The notes beneath the pieces are model-generated. The model saw nothing but the letters and a program-made list of their open reading frames with translations, made no database searches and was not told the DNA's origin. Below, one piece after another: positions 30,041 to 38,771 of a stretch of DNA of 64,000 nucleotides (its first letter is position 1; every line of letters begins with the position of its first letter). Source of the stretch: Guptibacillus hwajinpoensis (GTDB lineage Bacteria; Bacillota; Bacilli; Bacillales; Guptibacillaceae); NCBI RefSeq assembly GCF_020524165.1, contig NZ_JAIVKU010000004.1:1076276-1140275 (forward strand). Direction: 5' to 3'. The position numbers and the translations under genes are program-made.

Positions 30041-30077
30041 GAGAAAAAAATCCCTTAACAGTTAAGTTAAGGGATTT
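30041..30077 (-). terminator. terminator of the acyl-CoA carboxylase operon
   Basis: AAATCCCTTAAC/GTTAAGGGATTT, a 12-bp perfect stem with a 6-nt loop, is followed on the minus strand by TTTTCTC. It lies 10 bp after the carboxyltransferase gene. Confidence 0.9.
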
Positions 30078-30086
30078 CCCAACATT

Positions 30087-31619
30087 TTATACAGGATAAA
30101 CGGGATGTTTCTTAGCTGGCGCTTCCATTTCTTTTGTTTCATAATAACTTAACCGATCGACTAACACGTTACGTAATTCGCTACCAGGTACGATATCATC
30201 GACGATTAACTCTGATGCTAATTTATAAATGTCAATGTGCTCTTTATACTCCTGATGCTTCTCTTTCACATATTCGATACGCTCTTTAGGATCCTCAATA
30301 GCATTGATTTTGTTTGCATATACGGCGTTTACTGCTGCTTCAGGACCCATTACTGCAATCTGTGCAGTTGGAAGTGCAATACAACAATCCGGTTCAAAAG
30401 CAGGACCAGCCATCGCATACAATCCAGCACCATAGGCTTTTCTTACGACAACTGAAATTTTTGGAACGGTGGCAGAACTCATAGCTGCAATAAGTTTTGC
30501 GCCATGTCTTATAATTCCAGCACTTTCTACTTTCGTCCCAATCATAAAGCCCGGAACATCTGCAAGAAAAATCAGCGGAATATGGTACGCATCACAAAGC
30601 TGAATAAATTTAGCCCCTTTATCCGCTGAGTCCACAAAAAGCACCCCACCCTTTACTTTAGGTTGATTGGCAACCAGTCCTACAACTCGTCCATCAATTC
30701 GGGCAAAGCCCGTAACTAATTCTGGTGCAAAAAGTTTTTTCATTTCAAAAAAACTTTCGCCATCAACGAGGGCATCGATTAGATCATACATATTAAATGG
30801 TGCATTTTGATTTTCAGGTACAATTTCACTAATCGATTTCTCAAGAGAAGGAAGCTTACCTTCTAGACGAGGAGTCTGCTTATGGAAATTCCCCGGAAAA
30901 TAACTTAAATAGCTTCTTCCAAGTTCGATTGCATGCTCTTCATTTTCAGCAAGTACATCTCCGCATCCACTCGTACTGCAGTGCATGCGTGCACCACCCA
31001 TTTGTTCTAACGTTACTTTTTCTCCGATCACTTTTTCAGCCATCCTTGGAGAGCCAAGATACATCGAGGCATTTTTATCTACCATGATTACAATATCACA
31101 GAATGCTGGTATGTAAGCCCCACCTGCCGCTGATGGACCAAATAGCAAGCAAACCTGCGGTACCATCCCAGACATTTTTACTTGATTATGAAAAATCCTT
31201 CCGGCTCCGCGACGATTCGGAAACATTTCTAGCTGATCTGTAATGCGCGCGCCTGCTGAATCCACAAGATACAAAAGAGGTACTTTAAGATTCATCGCTG
31301 TTTCTTGAATGCGAATGATTTTTTCGACTGTTCGTGCTCCCCATGAGCCAGCTTTTACAGTGGAATCATTCGCCATTACACATACTTTCTCGCCATTTAC
31401 GCTACCGATTGCTGTTACCACTCCATCAGCCGGTAGATCTTTCGCAAGATTATTTGCAAATTTTCCGTCTTCTGTGTATTCTCCATTGTCAAACAGAAGC
31501 TTCAGGCGATCACGAACAAACAATTTGTTCGTGTCCTTTAACTTCTGGTGATATTTCTCAGCACCGCCTGACTCAACCTCTGATGCTCTAGACGTTAAAA
31601 GCTCTTCTAGATGATTCAT
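30087..31619 (-). CDS. acyl-CoA carboxylase, carboxyltransferase (beta) subunit
   Basis: 510-residue carboxyltransferase transferring CO2 from carboxybiotin to an acyl-CoA such as propionyl- or methylcrotonyl-CoA. The N-terminal half has LYLVDSAGARITDQ and FGPSAAGGAYIPAFCD, the C-terminal half LIFLADVPGFMIGTKVE and VRKAYGAGLYAMAGPAFEPD, all typical of PccB/MccB-type proteins. The acyl specificity cannot be read from sequence. It is the last of three genes with a biotin carrier and biotin carboxylase. ATG start. Confidence 0.93.
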   Translation of the reverse strand: MNHLEELLTSRASEVESGGAEKYHQKLKDTNKLFVRDRLKLLFDNGEYTEDGKFANNLAKDLPADGVVTAIGSVNGEKVCVMANDSTVKAGSWGARTVEKIIRIQETAMNLKVPLLYLVDSAGARITDQLEMFPNRRGAGRIFHNQVKMSGMVPQVCLLFGPSAAGGAYIPAFCDIVIMVDKNASMYLGSPRMAEKVIGEKVTLEQMGGARMHCSTSGCGDVLAENEEHAIELGRSYLSYFPGNFHKQTPRLEGKLPSLEKSISEIVPENQNAPFNMYDLIDALVDGESFFEMKKLFAPELVTGFARIDGRVVGLVANQPKVKGGVLFVDSADKGAKFIQLCDAYHIPLIFLADVPGFMIGTKVESAGIIRHGAKLIAAMSSATVPKISVVVRKAYGAGLYAMAGPAFEPDCCIALPTAQIAVMGPEAAVNAVYANKINAIEDPKERIEYVKEKHQEYKEHIDIYKLASELIVDDIVPGSELRNVLVDRLSYYETKEMEAPAKKHPVYPV

Positions 31620-31674
31620 AGTAAAAATCCTCCTTCAGCTGGGATTAGATCGAGCGCTCGTTCAGAATACGCAC

Positions 31675-31887
31675 TTACTTTACCGTAACGAGTACATCAC
31701 CTTCGTTTACAAAATCGCCAACATTAACTTTAACCTCTGCTACGGTACCTTCTTCCACACCTTCAATTGGTATCTCCATTTTCATTGATTCAAGCATAAC
31801 GAGCTCCTGTCCTGCAGTAATCGTATCTCCTTCACCAACCATTACATTCAAAACCGTACCCGCCATTGATGCTTTAACTTCTTGCAT
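31675..31887 (-). CDS. biotin carboxyl-carrier protein (stand-alone)
   Basis: About 70 residues, almost only a biotinyl domain. The biotin-accepting lysine lies in LESMKMEIPIEG; the motif is SMKM rather than the common AMKM. I start at the second in-frame ATG (31887), which is 9 nt from AAAGGA; the first abuts the site. It links the carboxylase (upstream) to the carboxyltransferase (downstream), similar to the B. subtilis yngHB arrangement. Confidence 0.92.
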   Translation of the reverse strand: MQEVKASMAGTVLNVMVGEGDTITAGQELVMLESMKMEIPIEGVEEGTVAEVKVNVGDFVNEGDVLVTVK

Positions 31888-31911
31888 GTCTATCATTCCT
31901 TTTCAGTAAAG

Positions 31912-33249
31912 TTATTTTTTTACAAGAATTTTTGCTAAATAAGATGTTGAGTAGTTTCCTTGTTGAAAATTATTTTCTTTAAGTAATTGGGTAAATAGCG
32001 GTCCATTATGCTTAATCCCCGTAAGCGAAAATGCAGCAAAGAAATCGATACTTCTTTTCACCGCTTCTTCACGGCTGGCTCCTGACACAATGATTTTCGC
32101 AATCATAGGATCATAAAACGGGGAAACCGTTGACCCGCTTTCATAACCTGAATCAATGCGGACACCTTCTATTTCAGGAAATTGAAGCGCTTCGATCTTG
32201 CCTGGAGAAGGCATAAAAGAAGTGGGGTCTTCCGCATATAGTCTATGTTCAATACTGTGCCCTGTAGGTTTAATTTCCTCCTGTTTGAGTGGAAGCTCTT
32301 CCCCTTTTGCAACGTTAATTTGCCACTCGACTAAATCGATGCCGATAGTCTCTTCAGTAATAGGGTGCTCCACTTGCAATCTCGTGTTCATTTCTAGAAA
32401 ATAAAAATTCTCTTCCTGGTCCATGACAAATTCGACCGTTCCAGCATTCGTATAGTTAACGTGTTTAGCAGCAAGTAAAGCAGCTTCACCTATTTGGCGG
32501 CGTGTCTCTTCAGATAAGAATGGTGACGGCGTTTCTTCTAGAACCTTCTGATTTCGCCTTTGAATCGAGCAATCGCGCTCATAGAGATGAACGACGTTTC
32601 CGTGGATGTCTCCTACAATTTGAACCTCGATGTGACGCGCATCGTCAATGAATTTTTCAACGAACATTGCGCCATTGCCAAAATAGGCTTTCGCACGGTT
32701 TTGACTAGATACGAATGCTTTCTCTAGCTCTTGATCATTTTCACAACGCTGCATACCAATTCCACCACCACCTGCTGCAGCCTTTAACATTATTGGATAG
32801 GTGATCTCATTCGCATAGGCAACGGCTTCTGTTACATCAACAATTTCTCCGCTACCTGGTACAACCGGGACTCCAGCTTCCTGCATTGTTTTTCTGGCTG
32901 TAATCTTATCACCCATGGCCTCTACAACTTCTGCAGAAGGTCCAATAAACGTGATTCCCTGCTCTCTGATCCTCCTGACAAATGAAGCATTCTCAGATAA
33001 GAAACCATAGCCAGGATGAATGGCATCAACATTTTCTTCTTTTGCCACGCGAAGAATTTCATCCTGATTCAAGTAAGACTTTGCTGCAGGTGGATCTCCA
33101 ATCTCATATGCGACTGTTGCTTGCCTGACATATGGTAGATCCTTATCTGCACTCGAATAAACAGCAACCGTTTCAAGATCAAGTTTGTTGCATGTCCTTA
33201 TAATACGTTCTGCAATTTCGCCACGATTCGCTATTAGGATTTTTTTCAA
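31912..33249 (-). CDS. biotin carboxylase subunit
   Basis: 445-residue ATP-grasp enzyme that carboxylates biotin. Signatures are KKILIANRGEIAERIIRTC at the N-terminus, the glycine-rich ATP loop KAAAGGGGIGMQR near 160, the catalytic ERDCSIQRRNQKVLEETPSP near 235 and EMNTRLQVEHPITEETIG near 285. TTG start after GAGAGGGG. Because carrier and carboxyltransferase follow, this is a subunit of a propionyl/methylcrotonyl-type carboxylase, and not the fatty-acid AccC, although the latter cannot be excluded by sequence alone. Confidence 0.93.
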   Translation of the reverse strand: MKKILIANRGEIAERIIRTCNKLDLETVAVYSSADKDLPYVRQATVAYEIGDPPAAKSYLNQDEILRVAKEENVDAIHPGYGFLSENASFVRRIREQGITFIGPSAEVVEAMGDKITARKTMQEAGVPVVPGSGEIVDVTEAVAYANEITYPIMLKAAAGGGGIGMQRCENDQELEKAFVSSQNRAKAYFGNGAMFVEKFIDDARHIEVQIVGDIHGNVVHLYERDCSIQRRNQKVLEETPSPFLSEETRRQIGEAALLAAKHVNYTNAGTVEFVMDQEENFYFLEMNTRLQVEHPITEETIGIDLVEWQINVAKGEELPLKQEEIKPTGHSIEHRLYAEDPTSFMPSPGKIEALQFPEIEGVRIDSGYESGSTVSPFYDPMIAKIIVSGASREEAVKRSIDFFAAFSLTGIKHNGPLFTQLLKENNFQQGNYSTSYLAKILVKK

Positions 33250-33402
33250 AGTATCGCCCCTCTCACCACAATTATGAATTAACAGGTTTGAAAACCCTTA
33301 CATTTATCATATCATTAAATAGCCAGTTCGTTTCAATAAATATTCAAATTATTCCTTTTATACTTTGTTTTTTGAAATGAAGAAAAGTTTTGTGTTTTCG
33401 GT

Positions 33403-33408
33403 TATAAT
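33403..33408 (+). promoter_or_regulatory. possible -10 element of ylbP
   Basis: TATAAT lies 68 nt before the ylbP start; the -35 region at the expected distance is A-rich and does not match TTGACA. Confidence 0.3.
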
Positions 33409-33475
33409 AAAAGAGGTAGAAGTTTTTACTTCTAATCATCTTAGAGTATAAGAAGCATGCTTGGAGGGGGCCGCT

Positions 33476-33949
33476 ATGGTAGATCTAACAGTTCGTCCAC
33501 TTGTCATTAACTACAAAACTCTAGAGGAGTTTAAGAAGTTTAAAGAGTTTGGTATTCAAGAACTTTCAATGTTGGAGGATCTTCAAGACAACATCATTGA
33601 GAATGATAGTGAATCACCATTTTACGGTATTTACTATGCGGATAAGCTTGTTGCTAGAATGAGCTTGTATCGTATCGATGGTAAATACGATCGCTATTTT
33701 GATCCACCACAGGATTATCTTGAACTCTGGAAACTTGAAGTACTTCCGCAATACCATAATCGTGATTATGGTTCCACACTTGTGAATTTTGCAAAGACCT
33801 TCAATTTGCCTGTGAAAACGAACGCAAGACAAGGGTCAGGTGAATTCTGGGAGAAGATGGGCTTCGAAGCAGTCACCTATCAACCCGAACGAGATCGCGG
33901 AGAAAATCCTTATGTATGGTATCCAGAAGGGGTAACTGAACAGGAGTAA
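33476..33949 (+). CDS. ylbP: YlbP, GNAT-family N-acetyltransferase
   Basis: 157-residue GNAT-type protein. Acetyl-CoA-binding elements are visible in LELWKLEVLPQYHNRDYGST near residue 80-100, with GEFWEKMGFEAV near the C-terminus. Substrate unknown. The ATG at 33476 follows GGAGGGGG. It is read opposite to its neighbours and shares a tail-to-tail terminator with gerR. Confidence 0.9.
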   Translation: MVDLTVRPLVINYKTLEEFKKFKEFGIQELSMLEDLQDNIIENDSESPFYGIYYADKLVARMSLYRIDGKYDRYFDPPQDYLELWKLEVLPQYHNRDYGSTLVNFAKTFNLPVKTNARQGSGEFWEKMGFEAVTYQPERDRGENPYVWYPEGVTEQE

Positions 33950-33953
33950 CGAA

Positions 33954-33988
33954 GAAATAGGAGCTTAAGGGCTCCTATTTCTTTATTT
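33954..33988 (+). terminator. ylbP terminator, overlapping the gerR 3' end
   Basis: GAAATAGGAGC/GCTCCTATTTC, an 11-bp perfect stem with a 6-nt loop, is followed on the plus strand by TTTATTTTC. The gerR stop codon is inside the right arm; the minus-strand T tract is weaker. Confidence 0.85.
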
Positions 33989-34538
33989 TCTCTAAATTAC
34001 CGTTCGCATCCATTTGAAATCGCAAACTTCCCGCATCTTCTTCTTGAAAGATTACCATTTTCCTCGCCTTTTCCATAATCTCTAATAGGGATTGATAATC
34101 TTCCTGTACAGTGAGGTACTCTTTTTCTAGCTGATGAAGGTTTTGTTTTAGCATAAGGTTTTCAGCAAGCACTTCTTGTAGCGAAGCTTCACTTTTATTT
34201 GATTCAGATAGATAGCTTTTCGATGTAATTAACAGGCTAATAGCTTCATCGATTAAATCAATGCTTCGATCTTCTTCTACTGAAGCCGCTTTTGTTTCAA
34301 CTTGCTGTTTCTTTTGTTCCTTCCGCTGCTTCTTTGCTAGTGCGATCGCCGCCTCATACTGTTTTCGAATAAGCGAATTCCATCGAAAACCACAAGCAGC
34401 TGAAGTTCGAGACAGCGTCTTTCCTACTTCTTCAAATGCCGCTAGTTGTGTACTTGATTCTCTAATATGACGTAACACAACCTCAGCTAATAATACATCT
34501 TCATCTTTCGACCAAGCATCCTGGCGAATCGGTACCAC
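33975..34538 (-). CDS. gerR: GerR/RsfA-family sporulation regulator (YlbO)
   Basis: 187-residue protein with an N-terminal Myb/SANT-like segment (MVPIRQDAWSKDEDVLLAEV; then SRTSAACGFRWNSLIRKQYE) shared by RsfA and YlbO, followed by a Lys/Gln-rich stretch and a long coiled coil from about residue 110 to 165. B. subtilis YlbO is GerR, a mother-cell regulator of SigE-dependent genes. GTG start after GGGGGA. Position between ylbP and rpmF matches. Confidence 0.9.
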   Translation of the reverse strand: MVPIRQDAWSKDEDVLLAEVVLRHIRESSTQLAAFEEVGKTLSRTSAACGFRWNSLIRKQYEAAIALAKKQRKEQKKQQVETKAASVEEDRSIDLIDEAISLLITSKSYLSESNKSEASLQEVLAENLMLKQNLHQLEKEYLTVQEDYQSLLEIMEKARKMVIFQEEDAGSLRFQMDANGNLEKIKK

Positions 34539-34569
34539 TCACAATCCCCCCAATAACTGTTTTACAGTC

Positions 34570-34598
34570 ATCATATGCCTTTACTAGATATAGTAGAC
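34570..34598 (-). promoter_or_regulatory. possible SigE-type promoter of gerR
   Basis: CATATGAT (34570-34577) matches 6 of 8 bases of the SigE -10, with a poor -35 GTCTACTA (34591-34598) at 13 nt. B. subtilis gerR is transcribed by SigE, which makes the position plausible. Confidence 0.35.
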
Positions 34599-34712
34599 TC
34601 TTCTATTTAAGAAAGAATCTCTATTCTTATATCCCACTAGCAAAAGGGATGCGCATCTTTTCTTGATTCAGAACACGAAAAACGTCTTTACATGCTCAAG
34701 TTTCTGAAATGA

Positions 34713-35474
34713 CTATCCCCGGTTTAAAAATGCCTCTACTGCTCGATGATGCTCCTCAGTAGCCCATAAGCATGCACAGCTTTTAATTTCTTCTTCAACT
34801 CGAAGGCGAATGAAATTGCGATCGAGACTATTAAGCCAGTAAGTTTTATATGCTGAGAGAATTAGAGGAGACCTCTTTAAAAGATTTTCTATGTAATGAT
34901 AAGCCTCTTCTTTCCATGGAAGTTCACGAGTAACATAAGATAGACAACCGTTCATGAGTGCCTCCTCACTTGAATAACGATCAGCACTCATAAGCATCGT
35001 TAAAGCTTCCGAATGATTCATTCTTGTTAAGGCATACGTTGAGCCACCCCATCCCGTGGTTAATCCAATTGACCCTTGTATAAATCCCACTTGTATATTG
35101 GCTCGCGCAACGCGATAGTCGCATGCCATCGCAAGCTCCAGCCCACCACCCACTGCATGGCCGTTTAAAAGCGCTACAGTCGGTTTTTTGCAGAAAAACA
35201 ACCGATCAAGGACATTCCCCATTTTACGCAGCATTGGATAGGCCTGATCTTCTGTCTGAAGTTCTTGAAATGCCCTCACATCCCCACCGCTACAAAATAC
35301 TTTTTCCCCGCTACCAGTAAGTACAATATAGCTGACGCTTTCGTCTGCTTCGACCGTTTCAATTGCGTGTGTTAACTGATCCATTACCTCAAAATTAATC
35401 GCATTCCTTTGTTCTGGTCGATGAATGGTTATGATGGCTGCCTGATTCCGTCGCGCAACGATTACACTCGTCAT
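34713..35474 (-). CDS. enoyl-CoA hydratase/isomerase (crotonase) family protein
   Basis: 253-residue crotonase-fold protein. The oxyanion-hole loops CSGGDVRAF (61-69) and NGHAVGGGLELAMACDY (104-120) are intact, so it should bind an acyl-CoA thioester. By hand alignment the two hydratase glutamates are replaced by Ser135 and Thr159, so it may not be a simple hydratase; it could be a hydrolase, isomerase or decarboxylase. It lies between rpmF and gerR, where B. subtilis has no such gene, and near the acyl-CoA carboxylase operon. Confidence 0.88.
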   Translation of the reverse strand: MTSVIVARRNQAAIITIHRPEQRNAINFEVMDQLTHAIETVEADESVSYIVLTGSGEKVFCSGGDVRAFQELQTEDQAYPMLRKMGNVLDRLFFCKKPTVALLNGHAVGGGLELAMACDYRVARANIQVGFIQGSIGLTTGWGGSTYALTRMNHSEALTMLMSADRYSSEEALMNGCLSYVTRELPWKEEAYHYIENLLKRSPLILSAYKTYWLNSLDRNFIRLRVEEEIKSCACLWATEEHHRAVEAFLNRG

Positions 35475-35514
35475 TTCGCTCCACCCCTTTCAGAAAAATC
35501 AAATAATTAAGCAC

Positions 35515-35546
35515 ATAAAAAAACAGAGAGATTCCTCTCTCTGTTT
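35515..35546 (-). terminator. rpmF terminator
   Basis: On the minus strand CAGAGAGA/TCTCTCTG with a 4-nt loop is followed by seven T residues. It begins 8 bp after the rpmF stop codon. Confidence 0.9.
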
Positions 35547-35553
35547 CGCAAGA

Positions 35554-35727
35554 TTACTTGCTTACTACGTTTTCACCTTTGTAATTTCCACACTCTTTAC
35601 AAACACGGTGAGAAAGTTTGTATTCGCCGCAATTAGGGCACTTTACCATTCCTGGTACTTCTAATTTATAATGAGTACGACGCTTGTTTTTACGCGTTTT
35701 AGAAGTTCTTCTAGCTGGTACTGCCAT
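35554..35727 (-). CDS. rpmF: 50S ribosomal protein L32
   Basis: 57-residue ribosomal protein beginning [17 protein letters not shown]. The zinc-ribbon form is present: [20 protein letters not shown] holds four cysteines. ATG after AAGGAGGTG (nearly the perfect ribosome site). Co-transcribed with the upstream ylbN, the usual yceD-rpmF pair. Confidence 0.98.
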   Translation of the reverse strand: MAVPARRTSKTRKNKRRTHYKLEVPGMVKCPNCGEYKLSHRVCKECGNYKGENVVSK

Positions 35728-35773
35728 TGTTTCCACCTCCTTAAAAAGTTAACAGTCTTACGGAAATCATGAT

Positions 35774-36310
35774 CTAGTTATCTTCATTTTCCTTATTGAA
35801 AAAATCAGCTAAACCGGCCATACGAGGATCAACCTTTTCTTTCGGCTGTTCCTTCGTAATCACTTCCCAACCATTACCCGATTTTTTTGGCATTTCTTCC
35901 GATTCAGAGCTATATTTCACTACGCGAATCGGAATCTCCAAAAGTATATTTTCCTTAATATACGGAACTAAGTCAACCGTATTTCCCGAAACTTGATGAA
36001 TTTCTTCATCTTCTACCTCAAAATCAACGCCATTTGTGTTTGCTTCAAGCACAAATGTCTCCATTGGGCGAAGTACGAACGGAAAATCAACATCTTCGAG
36101 TGTATTGGCACATGGTAGAACCATTTTGCCTTTCACTGTAAGATGAAAGGTAACCTTATTACCATGAAACGATGTTTCACCGGTAACATGAACTGGCGTA
36201 ATCTCACGGATGTCTGGATTACGTTCCTTCAGTTCCTCTACATTCACTTCTTCGTCAATTGTAAGGCCTTTTAATTTATAGGACTTCAATTGTTCAATTG
36301 ACCATTTCAT
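35774..36310 (-). CDS. ylbN: YceD/DUF177 family protein (YlbN)
   Basis: 178-residue DUF177 protein; the family is always next to rpmF and is linked to 23S rRNA or ribosome assembly in E. coli and plants. The family core FHLTVKGKMVLPCANTLEDV is present; of the cysteines usual for the fold only one is seen here. ATG after GAGGTG. A consensus promoter precedes it. Confidence 0.92.
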   Translation of the reverse strand: MKWSIEQLKSYKLKGLTIDEEVNVEELKERNPDIREITPVHVTGETSFHGNKVTFHLTVKGKMVLPCANTLEDVDFPFVLRPMETFVLEANTNGVDFEVEDEEIHQVSGNTVDLVPYIKENILLEIPIRVVKYSSESEEMPKKSGNGWEVITKEQPKEKVDPRMAGLADFFNKENEDN

Positions 36311-36338
36311 CTGTGTATCACCTCAAGGCAACAAAAGT

Positions 36339-36367
36339 ATTATAGCTACAAATTAAGCAAATGTCAA
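36339..36367 (-). promoter_or_regulatory. consensus SigA promoter of ylbN-rpmF
   Basis: TTGACA (36362-36367), a 17-nt spacer and TATAAT (36339-36344) on the minus strand, a full match to the SigA consensus. It is 28 bp before the ylbN start, consistent with high ribosomal-protein expression. Confidence 0.92.
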
Positions 36368-36404
36368 TATTTTTTCTTTACACCAGTTGTTTCATTGAAA
36401 ATCT

Positions 36405-36413
36405 TGGTATAAT
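36405..36413 (+). promoter_or_regulatory. extended -10 promoter of tmcAL
   Basis: TGGTATAAT on the plus strand is an extended -10 with a perfect hexamer; the -35 (AGTTGT at 17 nt) is weak. It is divergent from the ylbN promoter about 40 bp away. Confidence 0.55.
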
Positions 36414-36495
36414 GTTTATCATACCAGAGAAAAAACCTTGAATTCAACTAATAAAAATGGATGTCCAATCAGATTGGATCGGAAGGAGTAACTAT

Positions 36496-37707
36496 ATGAA
36501 ATCTGTTGGCGTTGTTGTGGAATACAATCCCTTCCACAATGGTCATCTCTACCACCTCCAAGAATCGAAAAAAGCCACTGATGCGGAAGTTGTTATAGCG
36601 GTTATGAGCGGCTCTTTCCTTCAACGCGGAGAACCGGCACTCGTTGATAAATGGACACGAACAGAAATGGCTATTAACAATGGTGTGGACCTTGTGATCG
36701 AACTACCTTACGTATATGCTACCCAAAAGGCGGAAATTTTTGCAAAAGGTGCCCTCTCTCTCTTAACCTCACTTGGCGTGGATACCGTTTGTTTTGGAAG
36801 TGAATCAGGTCAAATCGAAGAATTCAAAAAAACGACCTCTTTCATTCATAGCAACAAAAAGGAATATGACGAGCGAATTAAGTTTTATATGGGTCAGGGG
36901 TTTAGCTATCCGAAAGCAACATCGCTCGCTTTTGAAACGCTAGAGGGGCACGAAAACGTCCTTGATCTTTCTCAACCTAATAACATTCTCGGGTATCACT
37001 ATGTAAAAGCGATTCAAGACCTGCATTCTCATATAGAACCGTTCACCATTTTACGAACCAAGGCGGGCTATCATGATAAAGAATTTGTTGATACACAAAT
37101 TGCAAGCGCAACGAGTATTCGAACGGAATTGTTAAAAGGCAGATCTCTTGATCACATAAACAATTATATCCCGCACGCAACCTATGAAGCGTTACATCAC
37201 TACCAACATACATATAACGAGTTCAACGGCTGGCACAACCTTTATCATCTGCTAAGGTATAAACTTCTTACGACAAATAGTGAAGATCTTTCATCAATCT
37301 ATGAAGCAGAAGAGGGTCTTGAAAACCGACTCATCGCAATGGCGAAAAGAGCGCCAAGCTTTCAATCCTTTATGGAGCTTGTAAAAACGAAGCGCTATAC
37401 GTGGACAAGAATTCAACGCTTTGCACTTCATATCCTTACACAGACAACCAAAGAGGAGATGAAACCCTCACTTGAAGGGAAGGCCCCGTACATTCGCATT
37501 CTTGGGATGACGAAATCAGGTCGCACATTTCTAAGACAAAAAAAAGGCTCTCTCTCTGTTCCCCTCGTCTCCAATATCAATCAAAATGAGCACCCATTTC
37601 TAACGATTGAAAGACGGGCTAGTCTCGTGTATGCGCTAGGCTACCACGGGCATCATCAAGAGAATTTTCTACAAAAAGAGTACAAATCTGTACCACTAAT
37701 GAAGTAA
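36496..37707 (+). CDS. tmcAL: tRNA(Met) cytidine acetate ligase (YlbM)
   Basis: 403-residue enzyme that forms N4-acetylcytidine at the wobble base of elongator tRNA-Met from acetate and ATP. The nucleotidyl-transferase-like N-terminus MKSVGVVVEYNPFHNGHLYH carries the HxGH-type site, with AVMSGSFLQRGEPALVDKW and FGSESGQIEEF following. The ATG at 36496 has GGAAGGAG upstream; an upstream in-frame ATG has none. Divergent from ylbN, as in B. subtilis. Confidence 0.95.
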   Translation: MKSVGVVVEYNPFHNGHLYHLQESKKATDAEVVIAVMSGSFLQRGEPALVDKWTRTEMAINNGVDLVIELPYVYATQKAEIFAKGALSLLTSLGVDTVCFGSESGQIEEFKKTTSFIHSNKKEYDERIKFYMGQGFSYPKATSLAFETLEGHENVLDLSQPNNILGYHYVKAIQDLHSHIEPFTILRTKAGYHDKEFVDTQIASATSIRTELLKGRSLDHINNYIPHATYEALHHYQHTYNEFNGWHNLYHLLRYKLLTTNSEDLSSIYEAEEGLENRLIAMAKRAPSFQSFMELVKTKRYTWTRIQRFALHILTQTTKEEMKPSLEGKAPYIRILGMTKSGRTFLRQKKGSLSVPLVSNINQNEHPFLTIERRASLVYALGYHGHHQENFLQKEYKSVPLMK

Positions 37708-37738
37708 AATAGGCCTGGCGGTTACCGCCAGGCCTATT
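37708..37738. terminator. bidirectional terminator between tmcAL and ylbL
   Basis: AATAGGCCTGGCGG/CCGCCAGGCCTATT is a 14-bp perfect stem with a TTA loop between the two convergent stop codons. T-rich flanks on both sides are short. Confidence 0.88.
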
Positions 37739-37742
37739 CCTT

Positions 37743-38771
37743 TTACTTTTGTTTCAATTGTTTTAAGTACTCACGTGCATCATCAAACGTTTCGACTGGA
37801 ACAACCTTCATATCCGTCTCAATATCTTTCGCCGCTTCCAGTGCATCATCATAATTAGAATGTGCCACTGGTGCAAAGAAAATTTCTGCCCCAGATCCAT
37901 CTGCTGCTACAATCTTTTGCTTTATTCCACCAATCGGTCCAACTTCACCTTTATCATTGATGGTACCGGTTCCAGCGATTTCATACCCTTTTGTCCAATC
38001 TTCTTCCGTTAATTGATTATATATTTCTAGAGTAAACATTAACCCCGCTGAGGGTCCACCAATTTCATCTGTATTGATTTTAATGGAAGGATCGGTCTTG
38101 ATTGTAGTCGCTGTGACAGGACCCGTAATGCCAACACCTACTTTTCCATCTTCTGTATTATAAGCCTCTGGAAACTCTGTAAATCCAAGCTCAACTTCTT
38201 TTTCTTTCCCATCTCTTTTGATCGTCAATTTAACTGTATCTTCCTTCTTATAAGCACCAAGTTGATCAAGAAGTTGCTCTGTTTCTTGCACCTTTTCTCC
38301 ATCAACCTTCACAATCAAATCGCCTACTTCTAATTTCCCATCAGCGGGCATCCCTTCAATGATGCCAGTAACCAGCACACCTTTTTTCGTAATGGTAATA
38401 TCTTTATTGGCTGCCTGATAAGCTACAATCGTAGCACTTGTCTGTGAGTTGGCCATGACGTCCAACTGTCTTTGATGATATTCTTCATCTGACTCGCCTT
38501 CACGCTTGATTAAATCTTCATCAATTAACTCATGGTATTCGTTGAATTGGGCCCAAATATACTGGATCACATTCGCTTCACCGACTCGAACAGTGGTTAG
38601 CATAAAATCGCCACCATCTTGAGAACCACCATCGACGTTAATCACTTCATCTAATACTCTCGCTTCTCCCGGCGTAGTGACATAATAGGGCAGGTCAATG
38701 AATGTAAAGGCCGCCACCAATACTAGGATGATTGCCCACACATAGGTGAATTTCTTGGTGCTTCGATTCAT
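37743..38771 (-). CDS. ylbL: YlbL/SepM-family PDZ-Lon-type membrane protease
   Basis: 342-residue serine protease with one N-terminal membrane helix (YVWAIILVLVAAFTFI), a PDZ domain at about 120-200 (ITKKGVLVTGIIEGMPADGK) and a Lon-type catalytic domain with Ser in EIGGPSAGLMFTLE and Lys in GPIGGIKQKIVAADG. B. subtilis YlbL is tied to DNA-damage checkpoint recovery through YneA. ATG overlaps the ylbK stop as ATGA, with GGAG upstream. Confidence 0.94.
   Translation of the reverse strand: MNRSTKKFTYVWAIILVLVAAFTFIDLPYYVTTPGEARVLDEVINVDGGSQDGGDFMLTTVRVGEANVIQYIWAQFNEYHELIDEDLIKREGESDEEYHQRQLDVMANSQTSATIVAYQAANKDITITKKGVLVTGIIEGMPADGKLEVGDLIVKVDGEKVQETEQLLDQLGAYKKEDTVKLTIKRDGKEKEVELGFTEFPEAYNTEDGKVGVGITGPVTATTIKTDPSIKINTDEIGGPSAGLMFTLEIYNQLTEEDWTKGYEIAGTGTINDKGEVGPIGGIKQKIVAADGSGAEIFFAPVAHSNYDDALEAAKDIETDMKVVPVETFDDAREYLKQLKQK

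Noticed and set aside
31912..33249. Assigning the symbol accC
   Set aside because: Neighbouring carrier and carboxyltransferase make an acyl-CoA carboxylase of another type more likely.
33300..33360. cre-like TTGAAACGAACTGG upstream of the biotin carboxylase gene
   Set aside because: The central CG is one base out of register with the cre consensus.
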